From positions 1 to 40,077 of the forward strand of contig DATCDE010000351.1 of NCBI GenBank assembly GCA_036510875.1: a DNA stretch of 40,077 nt, read 5' to 3'. The DNA comes from Actinomycetes bacterium. GTDB lineage: Bacteria > Actinomycetota > Actinomycetes > Prado026. The notes under the pieces were generated by a model that was not told where the DNA came from, searched no databases, and was given only the letters and a program-made list of their open reading frames with translations. Positions 1 to 8,869 of the stretch are shown here, one piece after another (the stretch's first letter is position 1; every line of letters starts with the position of its first letter). Both the position numbers and the translations under genes were made by a program.

Positions 1-79
1 CGACCCGGCCCAGCAGGTCCGTGAACGGGCGGGCCCGCTCGTTCGCCCACCGCCCGTAGACCTCGGGGTCCCAGCGCAT
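1..79 (-). CDS. tam: trans-aconitate 2-methyltransferase, N-terminus only (partial)
   Basis: Only the first 26 codons lie in the window; the gene continues off the left edge. The start MRWDPEVYGRWANERARPF followed by DLLGRV matches the conserved N-terminus of Tam, the SAM-dependent enzyme that methylates trans-aconitate and other aconitate or isocitrate derivatives (family opening M-W-DP-x-Y-x-x-F/W-x-x-ER-x-RPF-DLL-x-RV). The ATG is preceded by GAGGT at about 7 nt. The gene is divergent from marR, and the spacer holds two palindromic operators, so MarR control is likely (inference). Family call from a short N-terminus only. Confidence 0.6.
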   Translation of the reverse strand, partial: MRWDPEVYGRWANERARPFTDLLGRV

Positions 80-94
80 CCAGCTACCTCATTC

Positions 95-163
95 CTCTTG
101 ACGTCGAGATACTTCACTGTGCCCGGCGGTATCTCTTGATGTCAAGAGATACCGCGCTATGCT
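95..163. promoter_or_regulatory. tam/marR divergent promoter with two MarR-type operators
   Basis: A perfect inverted repeat, GGTATCTCTTGA-TG-TCAAGAGATACC, spans 128-153. A second, imperfect copy (TCTTGAC/GTCGAGA, one mismatch) lies at 96-109, about 38 bp away centre to centre. For marR, TTGATG (136-141) and TATGCT (158-163) are separated by 16 bp, so the strong operator covers the -35. On the minus strand a TTGACA in the same palindrome could be the -35 for tam. TCTTGA-type palindromes are typical of MarR-family sites; binding itself is inferred. Confidence 0.65.
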
Positions 164-170
164 CGGAGCT

Positions 171-710
171 ATGGCGCAGCGGGAGCGGCCCGAACCGGCG
201 GACCGCCGCGACGAGGTGGACCGGCTGGTCGCGGCCTGGCGGCGCGAGCGCCCGGACCTGGACGTCTCCCCGCTCGAGGTCCTCTCCCGGGTGAACCGGC
301 TGGCCCGGCACCTGGACCGGGCCCGGCGAACCGCCTTCGCCGAGCACCAGCTGGAGACCTGGGAGTTCGACGTGCTCTCCGCGCTGCGCCGGGCCGGCGA
401 CCCCTACGAGCTGTCGCCGGGGCAGCTGCTCACCCGCACCCTGGTCACGAGCGGCACGATGACCAACCGGATCGACCGGCTGACCCAGCGCGGGCTGGTC
501 CGCCGCCGGCCGGACCCGGACGACCGGCGGGGCGTGCTGGCGACGCTGACCGATGACGGCCGCTCGCTGGTGGACGCCGCTCTCACCGACCTGCTCGAGC
601 ACGAGCGGGCCATCCTCGCGCAGCTGTCCGCCGCCGACCAGCAGCGGCTGGCCGGCCTGCTGCGGACCGTGGTAGCGCCGTTCGACGCCGAGTCCGAAGC
701 GGCCGGCTGA
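171..710 (+). CDS. MarR-family transcriptional regulator
   Basis: About 179 aa. The winged-helix region includes LLTRTLVTSGTMTNRIDRL (recognition helix) and the wing GLVRRRPDPDDRRGVLATLT with its DxRxxxxxLT signature, flanked by the N- and C-terminal dimerisation helices usual for MarR. The ligand is unknown. I chose ATG 171 over the in-frame ATG 159 because TATGCT at 158-163 would place the transcript start at about 171, giving a leaderless mRNA; 159 would lie inside the promoter. The gene is divergent from tam and its own -35 sits in a perfect palindrome, so it probably represses itself and tam. Function of the regulon is inferred from position only. Confidence 0.85.
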   Translation: MAQRERPEPADRRDEVDRLVAAWRRERPDLDVSPLEVLSRVNRLARHLDRARRTAFAEHQLETWEFDVLSALRRAGDPYELSPGQLLTRTLVTSGTMTNRIDRLTQRGLVRRRPDPDDRRGVLATLTDDGRSLVDAALTDLLEHERAILAQLSAADQQRLAGLLRTVVAPFDAESEAAG

Positions 711-718
711 AGATCAGC

Positions 719-1423
719 TCAGGCCAGCGCGACGAACCGTCCGGAGCTCAGCACCGGGACGACGGTCTCGACGTCCAGCTCGTCGGCCAGCACGACGTCC
801 TCGGCGAAGTCCCGACCGATCAGCTCGGCGCCCGACGGGCACTGCGCCAGCGGGCGCCGCACCCGGCTCGCGGCGGCGGCCGCCTCGGCGTCCGGGGTGA
901 GGGTGATCCCGGGGCCGGACAGCGCGGCCACCAGCAGCCCGGCGCCCAGCCAGTCCTCGTACGCCGGGCGCAGCGACCCGTCCGGCCACCTTTCGCCGGC
1001 GGCCACGATCCCCACCCGCTCGTAGGAGCGCAGCGCCGCGGCCACCGACGAGCAGTTGCGCAGGCACGCGCCCAGCACCGGCTGGTCACTGCCCACCGCC
1101 GCGTGCGCGATCCCCGAGCCGTTGGGTGAGGGCAGCACCAGCCGGCTGCCCGGCTCGAACCCGAAGGCCACCAGGCTGGCCGGCGAGAGCGTGGCGCCCT
1201 GCCGGGTGGACCGGCCGCGGGCCAGCGTCGCGCCGATCTCGCGGGCCAGGTGCTCGGCGCCGTCGGTGCCCCAGGCGGCCGGCCACACCTCGGCCCCCCG
1301 GGCCACCGCGATGGTCAGCGACGTCGAGAACGACAGCACGTCGACGAGGGCCAGCACGTCGCAGGTCTCGGCCAGGGACCGCGCCCCGGACAAGCCCCAG
1401 ACCACGTCGACCGAGTTCACCAT
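719..1423 (-). CDS. 2-phosphosulfolactate phosphatase (ComB) family protein
   Basis: 234 aa. ComB-family landmarks in order: VDVLSFSTSLTIAVARGA near the N-terminus (the DVLRA..T-like metal/phosphate region), LPSPNGS, ACLRNCSSVA, GERWPDGSLRPAYEDWLGAG, and C-terminal CPSGAELIGRDFAEDV. ComB dephosphorylates (R)-2-phospho-3-sulfolactate in archaeal coenzyme M synthesis; actinobacterial members have no proven substrate, so only the family is claimed. The ATG has no good Shine-Dalgarno but follows TCTAGGGT with 7 nt between hexamer and ATG, so it is probably leaderless with its own promoter just behind the REP-like hairpin. It is separate from the ABC-F gene upstream. Confidence 0.72.
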   Translation of the reverse strand: MVNSVDVVWGLSGARSLAETCDVLALVDVLSFSTSLTIAVARGAEVWPAAWGTDGAEHLAREIGATLARGRSTRQGATLSPASLVAFGFEPGSRLVLPSPNGSGIAHAAVGSDQPVLGACLRNCSSVAAALRSYERVGIVAAGERWPDGSLRPAYEDWLGAGLLVAALSGPGITLTPDAEAAAAASRVRRPLAQCPSGAELIGRDFAEDVVLADELDVETVVPVLSSGRFVALA

Positions 1424-1437
1424 GCACCCGACCCTAG

Positions 1438-1471
1438 ACCTGTCAGGGTGAGGACGACGTATGGCCCGTCG

Positions 1472-1485
<14 letters not shown>
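1438..1485. repeat. REP-like palindromic element, copy 1
   Basis: Perfect 14-bp arms ACCTGTCAGGGTGA (1438-1451) and TCACCCTGACAGGT (1472-1485) enclose a core containing GGACGACGTATGGCC. The same sequence with a few changes recurs at 30033-30076. Here the right arm forms the last codons and TGA stop of the ABC-F gene (reading LSG-stop), and the hairpin ends just before the comB promoter. It may serve as a terminator between the two minus-strand genes. No U-tract follows. Confidence 0.8.
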
Positions 1486-3240
<1,755 letters not shown>

Positions 3241-3244
<4 letters not shown>

Positions 3245-4167
3245 GTCGGGTCGTCCGCCAGGACCCGGGCGCCGGACACCGGGCCGTCGGCGCGGCGCAC
3301 GGTGCGGCACACCCCGGACGACGACAGCGCGACGGCCAGGTCGAGCGCGTGCTCCTCGTCCGTGGCCAGGAAGGCGCAGGTCGGCCCCGAGCCGGAGACG
3401 AGCGCCCCCAGGGCGCCGTACTCCTCGCCGACGTCCAGCGTCAGCTGCAGCCGCGGTCGCAGCGACAGCGCGGCCAGCTGCAGGTCGTTGGACAGGGCAC
3501 GGCCCAGCCGGACCGGCTCGCCGGCCCGTAGCGCCTCCATCAGCTGGTCCGACACCCGGGGCTCCGGGCGGATCGAGCCCACCTCGAGCCGATCGAACTC
3601 GGCATAGACGCTGGGCGTCGAGAGTCCCTCCTCGGCCAGGGCGAAGACCCAGTGGTAGCGCCCTCGGGCCAGTGCCGCGGTCAGCCGGGTGCCGGTGCCC
3701 GCGCCGACCGCCGTCCCGCCCATGAGCGCGAACGGGACGTCGGCGCCGAGACCGGCGGCCAGCTCGCCCAGCTCGTCCCGGGACAGCCCGGTGCCCCACA
3801 GCGCGTCGCAGGCGACGAGCGCCCCGGCCGCGTCCGCGCTGCCCCCGGCCATGCCGCCGGCCACCGGGATCCCCTTGCGCAGGTGCAGCCGCACGGCGGG
3901 GCGGACTCCGGTCCGCTCGGCCAGCGCCAGCGCTGCCCGGACCGCGAGGTTGCTGCCGTCGGTCGGCACGTCGTCGACGCCCTCGCCCTCGACGGTGACC
4001 ACCGGCTGGTCTCCGTCCGCAGCCGTCGCGACGACGTCGTCGAACAGCCCGACCGCCTGGAACACGCTGATCAGGTCGTGGTAGCCGTCCGGGCGGACCA
4101 GCCCCACCGACAGCTGGAGGTTGATCTTGGCCGGGACGCGAACGGTCACGCGCGCGTCCGGGGTCAT
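3241..4167 (-). CDS. ispE: 4-diphosphocytidyl-2-C-methyl-D-erythritol kinase
   Basis: 308 aa GHMP kinase of the MEP isoprenoid pathway; phosphorylates the 2-hydroxyl of CDP-ME with ATP in the cytosol. Visible motifs: VRVPAKINLQLSVG (N-terminal substrate motif), PVAGGMAGGSADAAGAL (GHMP glycine-rich ATP loop), and C-terminal VSGSGPTCAF. The stop overlaps the ABC-F start by 4 nt; rsmA ends 9 nt upstream, the standard actinobacterial rsmA-ispE order. TAGCAT (4174-4179, minus strand) stands 6 nt before the ATG and overlaps the rsmA stop, so an internal leaderless promoter is possible besides read-through from rsmA. Confidence 0.95.
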
Positions 4168-4176
4168 CCCTGGATG

Positions 4177-5052
4177 CTATGGGGCGAGCGGCTCTGGCCG
4201 CGCCTCGGCGATCCGGGCGAAGTCCACCACGGTGAGCTGCTCGCCACGGGCCGAGGGGTCCACCCCTGCGCGGCGCAGCGCCGCCTCGGCCGCAGCCGGC
4301 GACCCGGCCCAGCCGGCCAGCGCGGCCCGCAGGGTCTTGCGCCGCTGGCTGAAGGCGGCATCCACCACGGCGAAGACCTCCGGGCGGCTCGCGCTGGTCG
4401 ACGGGGGCTCGCGGCGGCGCAGCGCCACGAGTCCGGAGTCGACGTTGGGGGCCGGCCAGAAGACCGAGCGGCCCACCGGTCCGGCCCGGCGGACGTCGGC
4501 GTACCAGCGCGCCTTGACCGACGGGACGCCGTAGGTGCGCGACCCCGGGTCGGCGGCCAGCCGGTCGGCCACCTCGGCCTGCACCATGACCAACGCGGTG
4601 GCCAGCGAGGGCAGCACCTCGAGCAGGTGCAGCAGCACCGGGACGGCGACGTTGTACGGCAGGTTGGCCACCAGCGCCGTGGGGGCCGGCCCCGGCAGGT
4701 CGGCCGCGGTCGCGGTCAGCGCGTCCGCCTCGACCACGGTGAGCCGGTCGGCGCACCCGGGGGCACGGTCGGCCACGGTGTGCGGCAGCGCCTGGGCCAG
4801 CAGCGGGTCGATCTCGATGGCCACCACCCGGGCCACGACCGCGAGCAGGCCGAGGGTCAGCGACCCGAGACCGGGCCCGACCTCGACGACCACGTCGTCC
4901 GGGCCCACCCCGGCGACCCGGACGATCCGGCGCACCGTGTTGGGGTCGATGACGAAGTTCTGGCCGCGCCGCTTGGTGGGCCGCAGCTGCAGCCCGGCGG
5001 CGAGGGCGCGCACCTCGGCCGGCCCCAGCAGCCGGACCTCCCCCTCCCGCAT
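4177..5052 (-). CDS. rsmA: 16S rRNA dimethyladenosine transferase (KsgA/RsmA)
   Basis: 291 aa. Dimethylates A1518 and A1519 of 16S rRNA using SAM, a late 30S maturation step. Motifs: [20 protein letters not shown] near the N-terminus, SAM site [27 protein letters not shown], catalytic [11 protein letters not shown] (NLPY), and the C-terminal helical domain with [12 protein letters not shown]. An in-frame start 45 nt further up exists, but ATG 5052 is preferred: it follows AGAAGGGA at 7 nt and [14 protein letters not shown] aligns with family starts. The Shine-Dalgarno belongs to a 19-bp palindromic repeat (5049-5067) also found at tatD. rpfB lies 109 nt upstream on the same strand. Confidence 0.94.
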   Translation of the reverse strand: MREGEVRLLGPAEVRALAAGLQLRPTKRRGQNFVIDPNTVRRIVRVAGVGPDDVVVEVGPGLGSLTLGLLAVVARVVAIEIDPLLAQALPHTVADRAPGCADRLTVVEADALTATAADLPGPAPTALVANLPYNVAVPVLLHLLEVLPSLATALVMVQAEVADRLAADPGSRTYGVPSVKARWYADVRRAGPVGRSVFWPAPNVDSGLVALRRREPPSTSASRPEVFAVVDAAFSQRRKTLRAALAGWAGSPAAAEAALRRAGVDPSARGEQLTVVDFARIAEARPEPLAP

Positions 5053-5067
5053 GAAGGGTCCCTTCTG
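5049..5067 (-). repeat. 19-bp palindromic repeat over the rsmA start codon
   Basis: On the coding strand this reads CAGAAGGGACCCTTCATGC. GAAGGG (the ribosome-binding site) is complementary to CCCTTC directly before the ATG, so the start region can fold on itself. Close copies lie at 7386-7404 (tatD start) and 8831-8849 (between metG and tnaA). The CGCAC just upstream is also shared with the tatD copy. Confidence 0.6.
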
Positions 5068-5160
5068 TGCGCGTGATCGAAGCGACCGGACCTCCACGAC
5101 CGGAGAATGGGGCCCACCCTCTCCGCCTCCGTCCCCAATGGCGGGGCCCTCCCGAGGAGG

Positions 5161-6279
5161 TCAGGAGTACAGCAGCCGCCCGCAGGTCGGCCAGGGGGAG
5201 CTGCCCGACCGCTGGTACAGCAGCTGGGCCCGGTAGGTCTGCTCGGACGCCGGGTGGTCGATCGGGTTGCCGCTGCCACCGAGACCGGACCAGGTCCCGA
5301 GCGTGAACTGGTACAGCCCTAAGTACCGGCCGCCGCCGGCGACCGCCCGCGGGTTTCCGCCGGACTCGCAGCGCGCCAGCGCCGACCAGTTGAGGCCGCT
5401 CACGGAGGTCTTGCGGGCGGTGAACGTCGGGGCGGGAGCGGCCGGGCGCTGCTTGGTGCCGACCATGATGATCTGCTGCACCGGCTGGGTCACGATCGCC
5501 TCGGACACCAGCCGCTGGCTGATCAGCTTTCCGTCCTTCATGTACAGCCGCCAGGTCTGCCGCTTGGTGCCTGGGGCGCCGGCCTGGGCGACCGACGTCG
5601 TCCCCGTGTAGCGGGTGGCGTCGGACTTCCTGACCATGGTGAACGGCACCGCGACCAGCTTGACCTGCGCCTGGTAGGCCTGTCGGGTGATGACCTGTGC
5701 GTCACCGTCGGCCGGGGCCTGGGTCAGCGGGACCGAGACGACGTCGGACGGACCGAGCGCGATGTCGGCCGTGGTCAGGGCGTCCTGCCAGGTGGCGGCC
5801 GTGGTGACCACCTGCGTGGTCTTCCCGTCCTCAGTAATGCTCACCGACTTCGGCAGCCGCACCCCGATGGCGGTGCCGGACAGCGGCAGCCGGGTGGAGC
5901 GTGAGGCGGACAGGAACGCGGACGTGTAGCGGCCACCGAGCTGGGTGGCCAGCTCGGCCACCGTCTGTGCCGTGGTCCACAGCGCGCGGCGCTGGCCGTC
6001 GACGAGCAGCACCACCGGACGAGCGTTCACCACCGTAACGACCAGGCCGTCCCGGACCGACGCGGCCGGTCCGGGCGTGAGCTGGTCGCGCGGCTCGACG
6101 ACGACCCCCTGCTCGGCGAGCACATCGGCCACCGTGTGCGCATAGCTGCGGACGGTCCGGCTGGACCCGTCGACGTCCAGGGTCACCGTGTGCTGGGCGG
6201 CGATGAACGCCGTCGTCCCAGCCACCAGACCTAGCAGGAGCACGCCGTGCGCGGCCAGGGTCGTTCGACGAACGGTCAC
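5161..6279 (-). CDS. rpfB: resuscitation-promoting factor, RpfB type
   Basis: 372 aa secreted or anchored cell-wall hydrolase that cleaves peptidoglycan and promotes exit from dormancy. Layout: basic N-terminus plus hydrophobic segment about 10-28; three DUF348 repeats (HTVTLDVDG.., PVVLLVDGQRR.., KSVSITEDGKTTQ..); a G5 domain (VKLVAVPFTMVRKSDATRY to QQIIMVGT); and a C-terminal lysozyme-like Rpf domain starting LNWSALARCESGGNP, where the Glu of CESGG is the catalytic acid, with GLYQFTLGTW and paired cysteines. GTG 6279 is chosen because GAGGGA lies 6-7 nt upstream. Placed between tatD and rsmA as in mycobacteria and streptomycetes. A CRP/GlxR-like palindrome lies upstream. Confidence 0.95.
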   Translation of the reverse strand: MTVRRTTLAAHGVLLLGLVAGTTAFIAAQHTVTLDVDGSSRTVRSYAHTVADVLAEQGVVVEPRDQLTPGPAASVRDGLVVTVVNARPVVLLVDGQRRALWTTAQTVAELATQLGGRYTSAFLSASRSTRLPLSGTAIGVRLPKSVSITEDGKTTQVVTTAATWQDALTTADIALGPSDVVSVPLTQAPADGDAQVITRQAYQAQVKLVAVPFTMVRKSDATRYTGTTSVAQAGAPGTKRQTWRLYMKDGKLISQRLVSEAIVTQPVQQIIMVGTKQRPAAPAPTFTARKTSVSGLNWSALARCESGGNPRAVAGGGRYLGLYQFTLGTWSGLGGSGNPIDHPASEQTYRAQLLYQRSGSSPWPTCGRLLYS

Positions 6280-6439
6280 GCGACATCCCTCGAAGCAGGT
6301 TCCGGGCACGGGAGGGCGGCAGCGCAGGCGGTCGGCGATCGACGTTCCGATCGCACCCACGCGCCCCAGGGCGCGCGCCGACCACCGTGACGCAACGTGC
6401 TGCCGCCGGAGCTTCCCCGACTCCGGCCATCGTCACGAG

Positions 6440-6500
6440 ACCGTAACGGAGGTTCGACACGGCTGCCAAGCCGATCCGCACAGGTGTGGCACGTGCCACA
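6440..6500 (-). promoter_or_regulatory. rpfB promoter with CRP/GlxR-like palindrome
   Basis: On the minus strand TTGGCA (6464-6469) and TACGGT (6440-6445) are 18 bp apart and would start transcription near 6433, giving a leader of about 150 nt to the GTG. A perfect 16-bp palindrome TGTGGCACGTGCCACA (6485-6500) is centred about 60 bp upstream of that start, the usual position for a CRP-type activator. It fits TGTG-N8-CACA. CRP/GlxR control of rpf genes is known in mycobacteria and corynebacteria; here it is inferred. Confidence 0.55.
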
Positions 6501-6549
6501 TATGTCGCTTTGGGTGTTCGGCGGGCGGGTTGTCCGGCTTGCGGCGGCG

Positions 6550-7389
6550 CTACCAGGCGCCGAAGACCCGCTCCCCGGTGGCCGTGACCACCGCCGCCAG
6601 GAACGCCTCGTCCAGGCCCAGCTCGGCCGCCACGGCGCGCAGCGTGAGCGGGACCAGGAAGCTCGCGTTGGGCCGGCCACGGTGCGGCACGGGGGTGAGG
6701 AACGGGGCGTCGGTCTCCACGAGCAGCAGCTCGGGAGGGGCTACCCGCAGCGCCGCGCGCAGGTCGGCGGCGTTGTTGAAGGTCACCGTTCCCGCGAAGG
6801 ACATCACCCAGCCGTGCGCCACGCAGGTGCGGGCCAGCTCGGGGCCGCCGCTGAAGCAGTGGAAGACCACCTGCTCGGGTGCCGCCTCGTCGAGCAGCAC
6901 CCGGACGACGTCGTCGTGGGCGTCCCGGTCGTGGATGACCAGCGCCTTGCGGTGCCGCTTGGCCATCGCGATGTGTCGGCGGAACGACTCCTCCTGCACG
7001 TCGCGGCCGACTCCCTCCCCGGTCCGGAAGAAGTCCAGCCCGGTCTCGCCCACGGCCCGGACCCGCGGGTCGGCGGCCAGCGTGTCGATCTCCGCCCACG
7101 CCTCCTCGAGCGCGGCCCGGCCCTGTTGGGCGTGGATGTGCGGTGCCTCGTTGGGGTGCAGCGACACCGCGGCCACCACGGGGCCGTGGTCGCGTGCGGC
7201 CTGGACCGACCAGCGCGCGCTGGGCAGGTCGCAGCCGATCTGCACGATCCGCGGGACTCCGACGGCGGCGGCCGCCGCGAGGGCCTCGGCGACGGTCATC
7301 GGCTGGTCGTCGTCCAGGCCGATGTCGAGGTGGCAGTGGCTGTCGAACACCTCGACGGCGAGCGGCTCCGGCGCCCCCGGGTACTGCAT
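6550..7389 (-). CDS. tatD: TatD family metal-dependent hydrolase (DNase)
   Basis: 279 aa TIM-barrel amidohydrolase of the TatD family, associated with 3'-5' exonuclease activity in DNA repair. Motifs: VFDSHCHLD (metal-binding HxH), VGETGLDFFR, QEESFRRHIAMAKRHRKALVIHDRDA, VFHCFSGGPELA and the C-terminal LLLVETDAPFLTPVPHRG with catalytic Asp. ATG 7389 is chosen over an in-frame ATG 45 nt upstream because AGAAGGG precedes it at 7 nt, as at rsmA. The gene follows tnaA by 45 nt and leads to rpfB after a 270-nt spacer with its own promoter. Confidence 0.93.
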   Translation of the reverse strand: MQYPGAPEPLAVEVFDSHCHLDIGLDDDQPMTVAEALAAAAAVGVPRIVQIGCDLPSARWSVQAARDHGPVVAAVSLHPNEAPHIHAQQGRAALEEAWAEIDTLAADPRVRAVGETGLDFFRTGEGVGRDVQEESFRRHIAMAKRHRKALVIHDRDAHDDVVRVLLDEAAPEQVVFHCFSGGPELARTCVAHGWVMSFAGTVTFNNAADLRAALRVAPPELLLVETDAPFLTPVPHRGRPNASFLVPLTLRAVAAELGLDEAFLAAVVTATGERVFGAW

Positions 7390-7404
7390 GTAGGTGCCCT
7401 TCTG
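7386..7404 (-). repeat. 19-bp palindromic repeat over the tatD start codon
   Basis: Coding-strand sequence CAGAAGGGCACCTACATGC, 15 of 19 positions as in the rsmA copy at 5049-5067. It supplies the ribosome-binding site and the start codon of tatD. The bases upstream (CACACGCA) are also shared, so similarity extends outside the 19 bp. Confidence 0.55.
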
Positions 7405-7434
7405 TGCGTGTGGCCGCAGATCTCTACCCTTCAT

Positions 7435-8814
7435 TCAGGACGACGGCAGCGGCTCGAACCGCGCCGTGAAGTGCCGCAGCTGGGCCGGCTGCTCCACGAT
7501 GCGGTACCCGGGCAGCGACCCGGCGTCCGCGGCCACCGCCTGACAGACCTCGATGACGTAGTCGACGTGGCTTTGTGTGTAGGTGCGCCGCGGGATGGCC
7601 AGCCGGACCAGGTCCATCGTGGCCGGGTGCTCGGTGCCGTCCGGGTGCAGCCCGAACATGACCGTGCCGATCTCGCAGCCGCGCACCCCGCCGACCTCGT
7701 ACAGCGCCACGGCGAGCGACTGACCGGGGTACTCGAGAGGGTCCAGGTGCGGCAGCAGCGCGCGCGCGTCGATGTATACGGCGTGCCCGCCGATCGGGCG
7801 CACGCAAGGGATTCCGGACGTCATCAACGCCTCGCCCAGGTACGCCGTCGAGCGGATCCGGTACCGCAGGTAGTCGTGGTCGACGGCCTCGGTGAGGCCC
7901 TGGGCCAGCGCCTCGAGGTCGCGGCCGGCCAGTCCGCCGTAGGTCGGGAAGCCCTCGGTGAGGATGAGCAGCGCCCGGCACTGCTCGGCCAGACGGTCGT
8001 CGTTGACGGCCAGCCAGCCGCCGATGTTGCCGAGCGGGTCCTTCTTGGCGCTCATCGTCATGCCGTCGGCGAGGGAGGCCATCTCCCGCACGATGTCGCG
8101 CACCGCGCGGTCGCCCTGGCCCTCCTCGCGCTCGTGGATGAACCAGGCGTTCTCGGCGAACCGGCAGGCGTCGAGAAACAGCGGCTTACCGTAGCGGTCG
8201 CACACCTCGCGGACGCCGCGCAGGTTGGCCAGCGACACCGGCTGACCGCCGCCGCTGTTGTTCGTGATGGTCACCATGACCAACGGGACGTCGTCCGCCC
8301 GCTGCGCCAGCAGGGCGTCCAGTGCCGCGAGGTCCATGTTGCCCTTGAACGGGTGGTCGGACTGCGGGTCACGGCCCTGCGCGATCACCAGGTCGACAGC
8401 CTCGGCGCCGGTGTACTCGACGTTGGCGCGGGTGGTGTCGAAGTGGGTGTTGTTCGGCACCACCTTGCCCGGCCCGCCGACGGCGGTGAACAGGATCTTC
8501 TCGGCGGCCCGGCCCTGGTGGGTCGGGATCACGTGCTCGAACGGGAACAGGTCCTGGACGGCGTCCTTGAACCGGAACCAGGACGGCGACCCCGCGTAGC
8601 TCTCGTCGCCGCGCTGGATGCCGGCCCACTGGTCGCGGCTCATCGCCCCGGTGCCCGAGTCGGTGAGCAGGTCGATGAGCACGTCGGTGGCCCGCAGGTT
8701 GAACACGTTGTAGCCGGCCTCGCGCAGCGCGGCGCGGCGTTCAGCCTCGGTGGTCAGCCGCAGCGGCTCGACCGAGTGGATGCGAAACGGCTCGATGATC
8801 GTCCGAAACCCCAT
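7435..8814 (-). CDS. tnaA: tryptophanase (PLP beta-eliminating lyase)
   Basis: 459 aa, fold type I PLP lyase producing indole, pyruvate and ammonia from tryptophan. Evidence: N-terminal RTIIEPFRIHSVEPLRLT, TDSGTGAMS, IPTHQGRAAE, PLP lysine in MSAKKDPLGNIGG, and C-terminal LVRLAIPRRTYTQSH. The sister enzyme tyrosine phenol-lyase (TPL) has Arg in RSMERG and Thr in the FTTTR segment; here the equivalents are CEIG (Ile) and FDTTR (Asp), as in tryptophanase, so TnaA is preferred, though parts such as GGLAGRDLEALA resemble TPL. ATG 8814 gives the family N-terminus. It interrupts the usual metG-tatD neighbourhood and is flanked by palindromic repeats, suggesting acquisition. Confidence 0.85.
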   Translation of the reverse strand: MGFRTIIEPFRIHSVEPLRLTTEAERRAALREAGYNVFNLRATDVLIDLLTDSGTGAMSRDQWAGIQRGDESYAGSPSWFRFKDAVQDLFPFEHVIPTHQGRAAEKILFTAVGGPGKVVPNNTHFDTTRANVEYTGAEAVDLVIAQGRDPQSDHPFKGNMDLAALDALLAQRADDVPLVMVTITNNSGGGQPVSLANLRGVREVCDRYGKPLFLDACRFAENAWFIHEREEGQGDRAVRDIVREMASLADGMTMSAKKDPLGNIGGWLAVNDDRLAEQCRALLILTEGFPTYGGLAGRDLEALAQGLTEAVDHDYLRYRIRSTAYLGEALMTSGIPCVRPIGGHAVYIDARALLPHLDPLEYPGQSLAVALYEVGGVRGCEIGTVMFGLHPDGTEHPATMDLVRLAIPRRTYTQSHVDYVIEVCQAVAADAGSLPGYRIVEQPAQLRHFTARFEPLPSS

Positions 8815-8830
8815 GCGCCGCAGGCTATCC

Positions 8831-8861
8831 GCATGAAGGGCAGCTTCTGGCACCTTCATGC
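8831..8861. repeat. palindromic repeat/hairpin between metG and tnaA
   Basis: Arms GCATGAAGG (8831-8839) and CCTTCATGC (8853-8861) flank a 13-nt loop. Its left 19 bp correspond to the repeat at the rsmA and tatD starts. Lying 9 nt after the metG stop, it could act as a terminator; no U-tract is present. The ATG inside it is out of frame with tnaA. Confidence 0.5.
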
Positions 8862-8869
8862 GGGAAGGG

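Noticed and set aside
6280-6549. c-di-AMP (ydaO-type) riboswitch upstream of rpfB, as in some actinobacteria
   Set aside because: No recognisable ydaO core; only simple hairpins and a CRP-like site were visible.
7435-8814. Tyrosine phenol-lyase instead of tryptophanase
   Set aside because: The TPL-specific Arg of RSMERG is Ile here and the Thr of FTTTR is Asp, both as in tryptophanase.
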